Notes under the pieces: model-generated | Database searches by the model: none | Told to the model about the DNA's origin: nothing | The model's input: the letters and a program-made list of their open reading frames with translations, nothing else | Shown here: positions 22,417 to 32,193 of the stretch, piece by piece | How positions within the stretch are numbered: the first letter of the stretch is position 1 | Layout: each line of letters begins with the position of its first letter | Translations under genes and position numbers: made by a program | From: Anthostomella pinea | Lineage: Eukaryota; Ascomycota; Sordariomycetes; Xylariales; Xylariaceae | Assembly: GCA_963556695.1 (NCBI GenBank) | Contig: CAUWAG010000003.1 | Location: forward strand, 1,550,001 to 1,614,000 | DNA: 64,000 nucleotides | Reading direction: 5' to 3'

Positions 22417-23247
22417 CTAAGCCTGCACAACAACCTCCCCCTCCGCCCCCGCAGCCCTCGCCACGAACCGCGCCCCCGCAACAACAATCTCCCTCCAAGC
22501 CGCCCACTCCGGCCCGCCCACATTCCCCCCCGGCGCATAAACAAGCACATACCCCCAAGGCAACCACCCGCTCACCCCACTAAGCTTATGCCTTTCCCCC
22601 CAACCCGCCCTCACCACCCGCGCCGCATCAACCAAACTCAACACCACATGCGTAGAACCCTCAGGATGAACATGCGCCCATTCCCCCTTGCCGCGCATGA
22701 ACCACTCCGCCACGGGCTGGTTCTCCGCCAGCCACAATGCCGGATAAGCGGGCGACTCGAGCGCGCTGGGCGCCGTGGCGAAGAGGCTGGGGTTGTCGGC
22801 GCCGAGGGCGGCCAGGAAGGCCGTTTGCGCGGCTACTGTTGACGGGGTGGCTTGTTGTGTTGTCTGCCGCTGGGGCGCGACGCAGGTCGGGACGTCGGGG
22901 CGCGGGCCCTGGCGCGGGGGTAACGTCCACTTGTCGTCGCCGTCCTTGCTTTTCGTAGCAGTGAAGAACGACTCCGCGCCCGCGGCGCCGTAGACGCCGT
23001 CGTCGTCTTTGTACGGCGCGGGGTCGGCGCGGTGGTCGCGGCGCGCTCTAAGGTGCATCGCGGCGTTCATGAGCCAGCCGCGCAGGGAGTGCGGCAGCCC
23101 GCCGCCGCCGAGGCTCATCCATTCGCGGTAGCAGGACAAGGCGTACGAGACCATCGGCGTGAGGCCGAGGAGCACGGCGAGGGCTGTGAGGAGCGGCTTT
23201 TGGTGTGGGCGGATGTAGGCCGCGTTGAGGGTGTGGAGGCGGTCCAT
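22417..23247 (-). CDS. Luciferase-domain (PF17648-type) fungal protein
   Basis: Intronless, 276 aa from the ATG at 23247; an in-phase ATG at 23391 would add 48 residues. I prefer 23247 because the upstream extension is only Thr/Leu repeats plus Asp5-His6 runs encoded by (GTC)n(GGT)n, while MDRLHTLNAAYIRPHQKP starts ordinary sequence. One transmembrane helix follows (LLTALAVLLGLTPMVSYAL). The C-terminal half carries the fungal PF17648 pattern: WFMRGKGEWAHVHPEGSTHV, LVDAARVVRAGWGERH and LPWGYVLVYAP. In spite of the name, fungal members are not known to emit light and their reaction is unknown. Probably membrane-tethered. Confidence 0.75.
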   Translation of the reverse strand: MDRLHTLNAAYIRPHQKPLLTALAVLLGLTPMVSYALSCYREWMSLGGGGLPHSLRGWLMNAAMHLRARRDHRADPAPYKDDDGVYGAAGAESFFTATKSKDGDDKWTLPPRQGPRPDVPTCVAPQRQTTQQATPSTVAAQTAFLAALGADNPSLFATAPSALESPAYPALWLAENQPVAEWFMRGKGEWAHVHPEGSTHVVLSLVDAARVVRAGWGERHKLSGVSGWLPWGYVLVYAPGGNVGGPEWAAWREIVVAGARFVARAAGAEGEVVVQA

Positions 23248-24263
23248 GGTGGGCTGGTGGTGGTGGTGGTGGTGGTCGTCGTCGTCGTCGTTGCTGGGCT
23301 GTGAGGTATTTTGTGTGTTGATTGTGATGGTGAGAGTGAGATTGAGGGTGAGCGTGAGGGTGAGGACGGGAGTGGGGTTGCTCCTGCTCAATATGTCTGG
23401 GGTTTTGGGTGAATAGGATGGATGAAACGTTGTGGGTGGATACGTGCTGTGGATGGCCCAGGATGGAGACAGAGATGTCGACGATGCTAAGCTGATTAAA
23501 TGCGAGGCGGTAAACTAGTCAAGACTGCAACAGTCAATTTAGCAATTTCCAGCATCAGCTATAGGAGCATTTATTGATAAACATATATCCGCGGTCCTTC
23601 CCCCGTCTCAAGATATCGATAGTATGTATATAGTACTCTCCTTCCGTCATTATAAGCGTGCATTTACTGCAGTTCATATCGAAGGATCTGCAGGTCAGGT
23701 GGGTAGATACCAAGCAGGGGGGTTCGTTGTCGGTCGGACGGACGAGATAAAATGCCCGGATGCAGTCGTAAATTCAATCGCGGCGCCCAGTGGGTCGCTT
23801 TATCAAAAGAACATCTGCATCCTCGGGAATCACATTTATGGGGAGGCAGACTCGGCGCTGTAGGGCGAGGTCTTTTGATGTGTTCTTCGGATGGTCGGAG
23901 CTTCACCCCGACACGAGCCGGCAAAGAGTGAGTTCTTCGGCTCCGACTTCGGCTACATCGCCCTTTCGCCCTTCGCTCTCGCCTTTCGCCCCTTCGGCAG
24001 CCCCTCAAGCATGTGGTCTCACCATCGTGGTGCGAGATGCTATACTGCGCACATTACGTCTTGAACACTGCCATCGATTCTTGTTACTGGTAGACATTAG
24101 ACATTTCAGAGTATCTACATCGTATGGGTAGTCTGATCGTTAATCTCTTATTGCGTTGCACGGCCTGCGCCAGAAAACTCATGCGGTATCATTCCATCCA
24201 GGATCGCTATGGACGACCGCCATCTCACACCTTCGCTTTTCACCATATGAACTCTCAAACCAC
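23248..24263. other. Upstream region of the PF17648 gene and 3' flank of the protease gene
   Basis: The first part (23260-23295) is a GGT/CGT trinucleotide run that may be a leader or an N-terminal extension of the PF17648 protein. Beyond about 23400 I see no gene. A TTCGCCC-type run lies near 23960-24000. Confidence 0.5.
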
Positions 24264-25714
24264 TCATAAACGCTTGTTAGCCAGCCCAAGCGCCGTGTTG
24301 CCACCATGGAAGACGACGAATTGCGACTTCAGGAACACATCTCCGTAAATAGCAAAGGGGAAACCTGCAGGCGCTGCCTGGATACCTCCGAAACACGTTG
24401 TCGCATCTGCAAACGTGTTACCGTCCACCGGCGCAAAGTTGATGAACTCGCCAGGAATAACACCAGAATATGACCCGATGATGGCTGTATAGTCGGGCAG
24501 CGTGGCAGTGCAAGGAAAGGTGTAGCCGCCAGCACTTGCGTCGTTAACAGCACCAGGCACTTGCTCGTAGTACGCGGCCACGATCTGGTCGGGAAGCAGG
24601 AGAAGCGTTGTACCCGTATCCGCGATGCCTTGATGTGACGCCGAGACGGCACCTGAAGTTCCAACCTCGAACCCTTCCGCGGTGAACTGCCAGAAGCCTG
24701 AGCTCGTGGTCACAGCTATGTACGTGATCGCGCCAGTGAACTCGGATGTATCGATGAATCCAAAGTTGTAGTTGCCAGCTAGGTCTTGTTAGTACGATGC
24801 TCAGATCTGATAGTGACCGTGTTTGATCATGGGGTGCACATACGCTCTGATGCCTTCAGGTTGGCCGTAAACAACGGGGACGCAAGCTCTGTCATTGCGT
24901 TGTCGAAGAAGGTCTTCTGCTGAGTCGGCTGGACCGTGTTGATGGAACTGAACGCCAGTCCGACCAACCCATCCGTGTCGGGCCTTTGCGTGAATGATAC
25001 CGAGACGTTACTGGCAGATTCGACCGCTTGGTTTACGACAGTGACTCCACCAATTGAGACTGTTTCCGAGTAAACATTTCCGTTGGAGCTACTTCCGTCG
25101 CCGTAGCTGATGGACCACGTTTGGCCCGTCAGCAGCTTCGCAGTCGAGCTCTGGCCAATATTCCATACAGTTTGGCCTGCGACTTGACTCGCCGGGGTCT
25201 CGGAACTGAAGACCCATAGGTCGGAAGAACCAGTATCGAAGTCGAGGTTCAACGTCTGTGGTGGCGTGCCGATCTGGACTGGGCACAGGTACTCGGAGTC
25301 GAACATTGCGGGGGTAGCAGCAACCTCTCCTATATATCCGTGAGCGAGCGGTTTCCAGTCTAGCATTGACAGTCAATCCTCACCTTCAGGTGCCGCGGTA
25401 GTGTCATTACCAGCACCGGGGTTCTGCAGGAGCCCCAGTTCCTCCAGAATCTGCTCTATGGTCGCGAGTAGGTCGTCGGAAACGGCAGCGCCGTATTTCG
25501 AATAGGCCCTCGCTATGGCCATTGGACCTCTTCCCTTTCGGGCACCGTAGAACTTACTGTTGGGGACCTGGCTGATCTTGAACGTCATGCCGCCTAGCGT
25601 TGAGATGGCGAACAGAGGATCGAGTACTCCTCTCTCGGGCGTGGGTGCAGCCGAGACGAGGTCATAGCTGAAGAGAAAGGAAGCTGCCACAGCAGCGGTA
25701 GTTTGGAGCTTCAT
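24264..25714 (-). CDS. Secreted pepsin-like aspartic protease
   Basis: Exons 25714-25411, 25359-24844 and 24778-24264 give 444 aa. Intron 1 (51 bp, GTAATG..CTAG) is a multiple of three and holds an in-phase TGA; splicing joins NPGA to [11 protein letters not shown]. Intron 2 (65 bp) joins KASE to PGNYNFGF. A signal peptide (1-22) and a propeptide to about residue 100 precede the mature A1 peptidase. Both catalytic motifs are present, DTGSSD (Asp143) and ADTGTT (Asp327), with the flap tyrosine in [10 protein letters not shown] (Tyr187). The product is an acid endopeptidase for extracellular protein breakdown, in the aspergillopepsin/endothiapepsin group. No GPI or transmembrane tail is seen (ends ALGLANKRL). 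Confidence 0.92.
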
Positions 25715-27124
25715 GGTGATACCGGATCTGAAGATTTGTAGAGAGCGACTCGAATAATACCTTGGAAAGAGAGAGAAAGTCCCGAAGGTGACGACAAGAC
25801 CGCTGGACTGGAGCGGTTTTTTCTTGAAGCACCGCAGACGATACGAACCCGCGAAGCTGCTGACGACGAAGTGAAGTGAAGAGAAAGACGGCCGGAAAAT
25901 GAACGACAAGAGAGATGGAGGTACGGAGAGGGGTCAAGAAGGTATGAGACCAGTCACAAAGGTGGTGGTGGTTGTTGTGGTGGTGGTGGCCAACAGATGG
26001 CCGGCGACCTGAGGCCTGTATTTACTTGCGATGCCCGTTTCATAGGCATCTGTCAAACTCACATCCGAGCCTCAGGAGTCGGCATTGAGCAATGGGCCGG
26101 CTGGGACGAGGCATAAGGCGCGGCCAAGGTTGGGAGTGCATGCATGATGGCCGGCGCACAACGGTCCGCGATGTGAAGGGAAGCTTATTTGTGTCAAGGT
26201 TGGAAGGGGCCGCAAGTGTTTGGGAACGAAGTGGAAGGCCATGCTTGCGGTAGATCATTAATGCGGTTGATGTTACAAGATCCATGCCGTCCCTGCTGCG
26301 AAGGACACTCTCAGCCTCCTGTTACTCGATTGAGAATTTGAGACACCACTGAACCAGGCCTGGCGATCTGGAGGTATCTAACGAATTAAGTGTAACGCTG
26401 TTGACAAGGAGGCCACAACAGGATCGGCCTACACGTGCGACGACCTCGAGTATGGAGTAGAAAGCTGTTAATCAATTATCTCGAGGTTGGATGAAGCTTT
26501 GGGGAAGTGAAAAGGGAGTTTGAGGAAGACGGGGGATTGCACGGATTGAGACCCAATTCAAAGTTGATGGCTCCATGCGACGAAGGCCCGTGCACATGCT
26601 GCTTTTTCACTGCAGGAACATCGCAACCTGTGACTTCCCTATATATCACGAGCTTGGCATTGCCACTTCTGCAATTTCATCTACCCAATAGTCGTCGTTT
26701 ATTACATTGCTTGACAGAGCATTAATCATTTCATTTACCGTTGTAATTTGGAAGCATGCTCAGGCTCTCTCAGTCCAGCGTTACCGAAGGGGGGTTTCAT
26801 AGTTTCATGTGATTCCGACATCTTCATGTATTTGGAGTCAACCACAAGTCACACCTCACGTCAAAGAAAGAGACCTACTAACGACAGGAGGTCAGGATGT
26901 ACCAATGCATTTGTAAATGTTACACTACTCGTAGGTGGTTTTGCCGCCCAGGTTCCTCCCCACCGCCAACTGTTCACTGGGAGCCAACTAAACAAACAAA
27001 AGAGAGAGTGCCGCCCGCCATCAAATGCGACGTCTATTCGCCGTCCCCAACGCCGAGCACACACTATAAGGAACTGATGTCGCTTGGTCGGCGACAAAGA
27101 CGACGACGACAACATCATCCTCAC
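25715..27124. other. Gene-free region: protease promoter and CDF 3' flank
   Basis: I see no gene. About 25715-26000 should be the protease leader and promoter; GGT repeats occur at 25961-25990. The remainder has only short frames. Confidence 0.6.
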
Positions 27125-28885
27125 CTAGTGGTGCCCTTGTGAATGATCGTGGTCATCACGGCCATCTTGACCGTGGCCATCGTGGCTACCGTGACCATCG
27201 TGGCTACCGTGGCCATCGTGGCTGGCAGCCTCGGACGGGATGGCACAGCACCCCTCTCCCACACAGTCGTCCACGCATTCCAGTAGACATCCATCGCCAT
27301 TGTCGCTACTGGGTCCGATTTTCTTTGGCGATGCTATACCATCTAGTCCCATCGGAGCATCCTGACTATGGTTGCAGTCCTGGTCTAGACAGAATTCCGG
27401 TTGGATTGTGGCGCTGTGGATGCCGTACGCATGAAGACATCGACGTGCCTGTTTGGCTAGCTTCATGTACTTAACTCCGCCTTCGTCCGTGATAGGAAAG
27501 GTGATTTGGATGTGCATCGAAGCCACCACCTTCGTGTCCGAGAGCTGCCAAATGTGAACGTGATGGCAGCTGATGACCCCGGGCAAGTTCTGTATGTCCT
27601 CCTTGATGTCTTGGAGGTCAATATGGTCCGGAGTGGCCTGTAGCAGCACCTTCGAGGTCGCCTTTGTGAGGGGGATAGCTGACTTCAAAATGATCATAGT
27701 AATGAACAGAGACACAGCAGGATCGGCATAGTAACGTCCAGGCCAGTCCGTAAGCCAAATGATCAGCGCCGTTACGATGACACCAACATTGCCCAAGGCA
27801 TCGCCCAAGACGTGGAGAACCATAGCATTCATGCCCATATCAGCGTGGTTGTGTCCGTGACTCTTCACTGTCTTGGAGCTGGGTCTATTGTGGTGATGCT
27901 CCTCGTGAACTGCAGAGTCGCGCCGGTGACGGGACCTCGAGTGAGTGTGCTTGTCCTTACCGATAGCTCCGTTGTCCTTTCCGTTACCATTCGCCATCAG
28001 AGGCGTGTTCTCATCCACATCTGATTCATCGCGAATGACGGTATCGACGGTGGCATCGTCCGAGGCAGAACTCTCGTCAGTCTCGTCTTCGTCGCGGTTT
28101 GATCTGCTGTGGTCGATGATGTCCTGTCTAAAACTAGCAGGGTGGATGCTAAGGTCGTCGATACTAGCGAGGCGACTATGGTTGCTACCTGCACGTCGTC
28201 GCCCTTGTCCCTTCGACGTCGATCTTCGGCTATTCTCCGATCTCTGTGCACTCACGGACCGATCGAACTGAATTCGGCGAACCGTCTCGGGCGAGGTGGG
28301 TTTAGCTTGTGTCCTCGCCAGAACGACCTCGGGCAGGATATCTGTTATCGGACCGTTCTCGTCCGCAAGCGCCTGTATAGCGTTTGCCCTTCCCTCTTCG
28401 GCTGCGGAAATACTGTCATGCTTGGGGACGTGGTCGTGTACGTGGCCATCGCCATGCGCGTGATCATGCCCGTGGTCGTGACCGTGGCCTCCCAGGACCA
28501 TGAAACCGGCGAGGTTGGAGGCCAAACCGCAGCAACCGACAATGAGGATGAGCTTCGGGTTCGAGACTTCTTGGGGCTCGATGAACCGAGTCAACGCTTC
28601 GAGTATGATGGAGACGCACAGCGCGATCAAGAATACGGCATTGAAGAAAGCACCAAGTATCTCAGCGCGCACCCATCCGTAGGAGAACTTGTTGGTGGTT
28701 GCTCTTTTGGCGACCGTCACTGCCCACAGGCCAATGATCAGGGAGATGATGTCGTTCAGCATGTGGAATGCATCAGCCATCAAGGCTAGGGAATGGACCA
28801 TGAAGCCTGATATTAACTCCACAAGGAAGAAGGCGATATCGATGGCCAGCATGATGCTGATGCGGGTGGTTTTGGACCAAGCCAT
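27125..28885 (-). CDS. CDF zinc/cadmium transporter (Zrc1/Cot1 type)
   Basis: Intronless, 586 aa. Six transmembrane helices carry the cation-diffusion-facilitator metal site: MADAFHMLND in helix 2 (Asp38, His41, Asp45) and MVLHVLGDALGN in helix 5. Between helices 4 and 5 lies a long cytosolic loop with a His-rich segment (GGHGHDHGHDHAHGDGHVHD) and an acidic/Ser-rich spacer. The cytosolic C-terminal domain has the CHHVHIWQLSD motif. A Cys cluster (CLLECVDDCVGEGCC) and three SHDGHG repeats end the protein. The family moves Zn2+ (and Co2+/Cd2+) into the vacuole in exchange for protons. The C-terminal Cys and His-Gly repeats are probably extra metal ligands. The start at 28885 is directly followed by the first helix, so some N-terminal residues could be missing if there is an unseen 5' exon. 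Confidence 0.92.
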   Translation of the reverse strand: MAWSKTTRISIMLAIDIAFFLVELISGFMVHSLALMADAFHMLNDIISLIIGLWAVTVAKRATTNKFSYGWVRAEILGAFFNAVFLIALCVSIILEALTRFIEPQEVSNPKLILIVGCCGLASNLAGFMVLGGHGHDHGHDHAHGDGHVHDHVPKHDSISAAEEGRANAIQALADENGPITDILPEVVLARTQAKPTSPETVRRIQFDRSVSAQRSENSRRSTSKGQGRRRAGSNHSRLASIDDLSIHPASFRQDIIDHSRSNRDEDETDESSASDDATVDTVIRDESDVDENTPLMANGNGKDNGAIGKDKHTHSRSRHRRDSAVHEEHHHNRPSSKTVKSHGHNHADMGMNAMVLHVLGDALGNVGVIVTALIIWLTDWPGRYYADPAVSLFITMIILKSAIPLTKATSKVLLQATPDHIDLQDIKEDIQNLPGVISCHHVHIWQLSDTKVVASMHIQITFPITDEGGVKYMKLAKQARRCLHAYGIHSATIQPEFCLDQDCNHSQDAPMGLDGIASPKKIGPSSDNGDGCLLECVDDCVGEGCCAIPSEAASHDGHGSHDGHGSHDGHGQDGRDDHDHSQGHH

Positions 28886-31800
28886 CTTGTCGGTTTCGTG
28901 ATGGACCGTAGGTGAGAATTGGTCGGTGGCTCGTATGCTCGTTCGATCGTTGTCTCGCTCTCGGAGGTTCGGTCGTAGTTACAAGAATCTGCTTCCCTCC
29001 TACGCAGTTGCTGGTGAGTTGTAGGAAGCAATACCGGAAGCTGGCCAGTATCGAGGCTTGCGCGGTACCTGGGTTGAGATTTTGTGCAGACCCAGTCCAG
29101 ATCCAAACCCGAAAATGCGAAGACCAGAAGTCGGCTTCTGACAAGGATTGCGTAGTCAGCTAGTCGCTGCGAAAGGCATTCGAACTCCTGTGGTGGTTGA
29201 CCATGGATCTCGGTGCAAGAACGGATGTAAATCGTAGCAAAGACAATGGGATCGTGGGGAGGCAAAGGGAATAGGCTTGGCGGGGGCGTGTCGGGTGGTG
29301 GTGTGATGCGGTTCTAAAGAAGTCTGACCTCTGCTCGGCCACAGGCTACAGGTAGGGTTGGAGGTCTGAGAGGTTCTGTTGTGATCTCCAGCTCCGCGTT
29401 AGGCGCGTTGTTCGAAGTCCTTCGCCCCAGAGGGAGAATTCAAACTTCGGAGGATGACGGCGGTGTTGTTATTATGTCATTCTAAGGTTCTCCAGGGCTG
29501 AGATAAGGTCAGAGTACCAACAGCATCTGCACTGCTTATGTTATCTCCGATAGCGCACGTTGCTGTGCGACACTGCGACGGTGGGTGGCGCTGTGTGGCT
29601 GTGTATGGACGTTCTGCACATCACAGTGCAGTGCATGTGATGTGGCAGGCTTTAAAGGAGAACCTTATATACACGGTCGTCCGCTGACACACTGGCACGC
29701 AGCAGTATGTTGGCTGGCTTTAATACATGTTTACACATATCTCGAATGCTTGTACGAGATTTTCTAATCTCGTCTACCTGGTTGGCTTTCTAAGTAGGTA
29801 TGTCGTTTAGCCACAACCCTGCCATGAAGGGTGTTTGTTGTAAGGCATTCCACAAAGACCAACCGCATACAGAGCGACGTGTGGTAGGACGACCAACTCG
29901 GCATGGAAGAAATCCTGACACTCTGCCATTGTTCTGGCATCATCAGCATAGCTTCGGTATGCTAAAACATATAAGAAGGGGTACACTTGACTCGACTGCT
30001 GCCAACAACTCGCTGAATCGCTACCTTCACCGGTATTGGTAACGATGCCAGGTCGAGCGTTGGCTGAAACAGGATTGGCTGAGAGGAGAATGACATTCGA
30101 GTCATCACAGGGCCGAAGGGCTGGTCTGCATATCTCGCTCCTAGCACATCTTCAGGTCCTGCTTAAATAAGAGGAGGCAAGAATGTTCATTTTCTGCTCC
30201 TGATTCCGCTTCGGCTGCCTGCTCGAGCGCATTTGATGTTCCTCCGAAAACTCGGTGAAGTGGCGACGGAGGTAAACCCATGAGCCTCAACACGGACGTG
30301 GAGAGCATTCGAGCAGTATTTCAGCTCCGTCGGTGTCCGCCGAACATCCGATCTGGCTCCACTTGCGCGCTACGAGTGAACTTGTGAAGAGCCCTGACGA
30401 GTAGATCTGATAATGCCTGTGGCGATGGTGACATGTGTCCATTCTCAAGTCGAAGGATTGCCCGCCATACTTACGGACAGGCCATGCATTCCAGAAAACC
30501 AACGCGATGCAACGAACCATGCTTGAACGTACCTTACTCGGGATATCAAGTAGCTATGTACGAAATCAGACTGGACCTAGCAGTGATCAACTTATCAAGT
30601 GAGTAGAGAGACACCCTCCGCCGCCGTCATGCAAGCCGCCGGGGAATAAGGGGAAGCCTTCGGGACGCTTTGCTCGATTGGGAACATCTCGGGCCGTGAA
30701 GCCGGATCGCTAATCGGGAGCCCCATATTAATGTCTGCACCTCCGCACCTCAATGAACACCCCCGCCGACGCTGGTCGTTGGATACTTCAACATTCTCCT
30801 ACAGGCTATCAGCTGCGGATATGAGTGCTCAACCCACCAACCGGGGACACATCTACGGCTGGGCCGCTCGTCTGATGCACAGCAGCTGACCTTGGCTCCT
30901 ACCTGTCATCCTCGGTCCGTCGGAACACTTGCCTATAACCAGCACGCAATGCTAGGTTACCATTGTAGCACACAGCCATGCACCTCCGCGTCAAGATCCT
31001 GAACATGGGCGTTGTTAGTCTCGCGACACTCGGAGAATTCGGGGTCTCGGTGAATCAGTTGCCACTTGCCAGGAAGTCGGGCCTACGTGACACTCACAGC
31101 CTGCCTACCTAGCGTTCGCCAGTGTCAATGTATCTCCGGAGTCTAGTACTCTATTGCGGAACGAAACGACGAAACGACTTCGAGTGCATCATAATGCGAG
31201 GGAGGTCACTGATATTGCGGCACTCGACGTGTCAAGTTGACTGTTGAGGAGGGTCACGGGTGATAAGCTGGCTGGGCATCACAGACCTCAATCTACAGCC
31301 ACTCTACACTGGCTAATCAGGGTTTGCGGAAATTCACCATTTCGACACTTTTCGAGGGTGGAGGGACCAGAAAATCATTCCTATGGTCAGCTCCATACAT
31401 GCACTTTCGAAATTCCATAGAACCTTGAACCTTGGCCCATAATCCGACTCGTCGTTTGTCAGATCTTCCGTATCGCCCATCCGACTGGCTGGGCTTGTCG
31501 GTAACGAGCCCCCACCGCCAGTTCATGCACAAGCAAACGTCGATTCCCATTCTTGTCTGTTTCCTTGCACATGTACTTCATCACGCGCTCCCGGTCCGTT
31601 TCTGCCGTTGACAAGAAACAGCGGTATAGCTAGCTGCCACTGGAATGAGCTCATCAAGTCGATGTACAGGAAGGAACCCGAACTCGAGGCGTATCCATCT
31701 CCGCTTCCAACGTTTCGTGCGTCGACATTTGCTTGATCTCGAACCGGCTTGGCTACCAGAAGCATGAGCTTGCAGCGCAAGTAGCCCGTTGGTCAAGTAT

Positions 31801-32193
31801 CTATCTCAGCTCTCATTGTATCATCGGAGCACTATAGTATCCCGGGGGCGATCATTGCGTCAAGAACAAGTCAATAAGTCATTGGCTGCTTATGACCATC
31901 TCTGGTACCGGTTCTCGACAGTCATCGAGCTCGGTACCGACCTATCAGACCCATGCTCCCATGCTGGATTGTGTTTCCCATATCTCTCTTTCCATCTCAG
32001 GTTTGACATCAAATCATTTTTCTTCTCCTGTGAACAGTAAACTGTGGTAGCACAGTCACTCGTCTTTTGGCATTTGTGCTATCTTCCAGGGTGTAGGTTC
32101 ATATAACCTGCGAGGTCTCGGTGTCCTTCGCCATCTAGAGATCTATACAGTACCGCTGTAAATCATCTACCTCTTGCCAGTTTGTCTCCAAAC
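28886..32193. other. Gene-free 3.3-kb divergent region
   Basis: No supported gene. It separates the divergent CDF (-) and beta-glucosidase (+) genes and must hold both promoters. The remainder has short unrelated frames only (up to 150 codons at the CDF 5' end, probably leader sequence). Confidence 0.55.

Noticed and set aside
25362..25383. GTGAGG..CTAG as intron 1 of the aspartic protease
   Set aside because: Only 22 bp long, impossible for splicing; the 51-bp GTAATG..CTAG intron fits frame and length.
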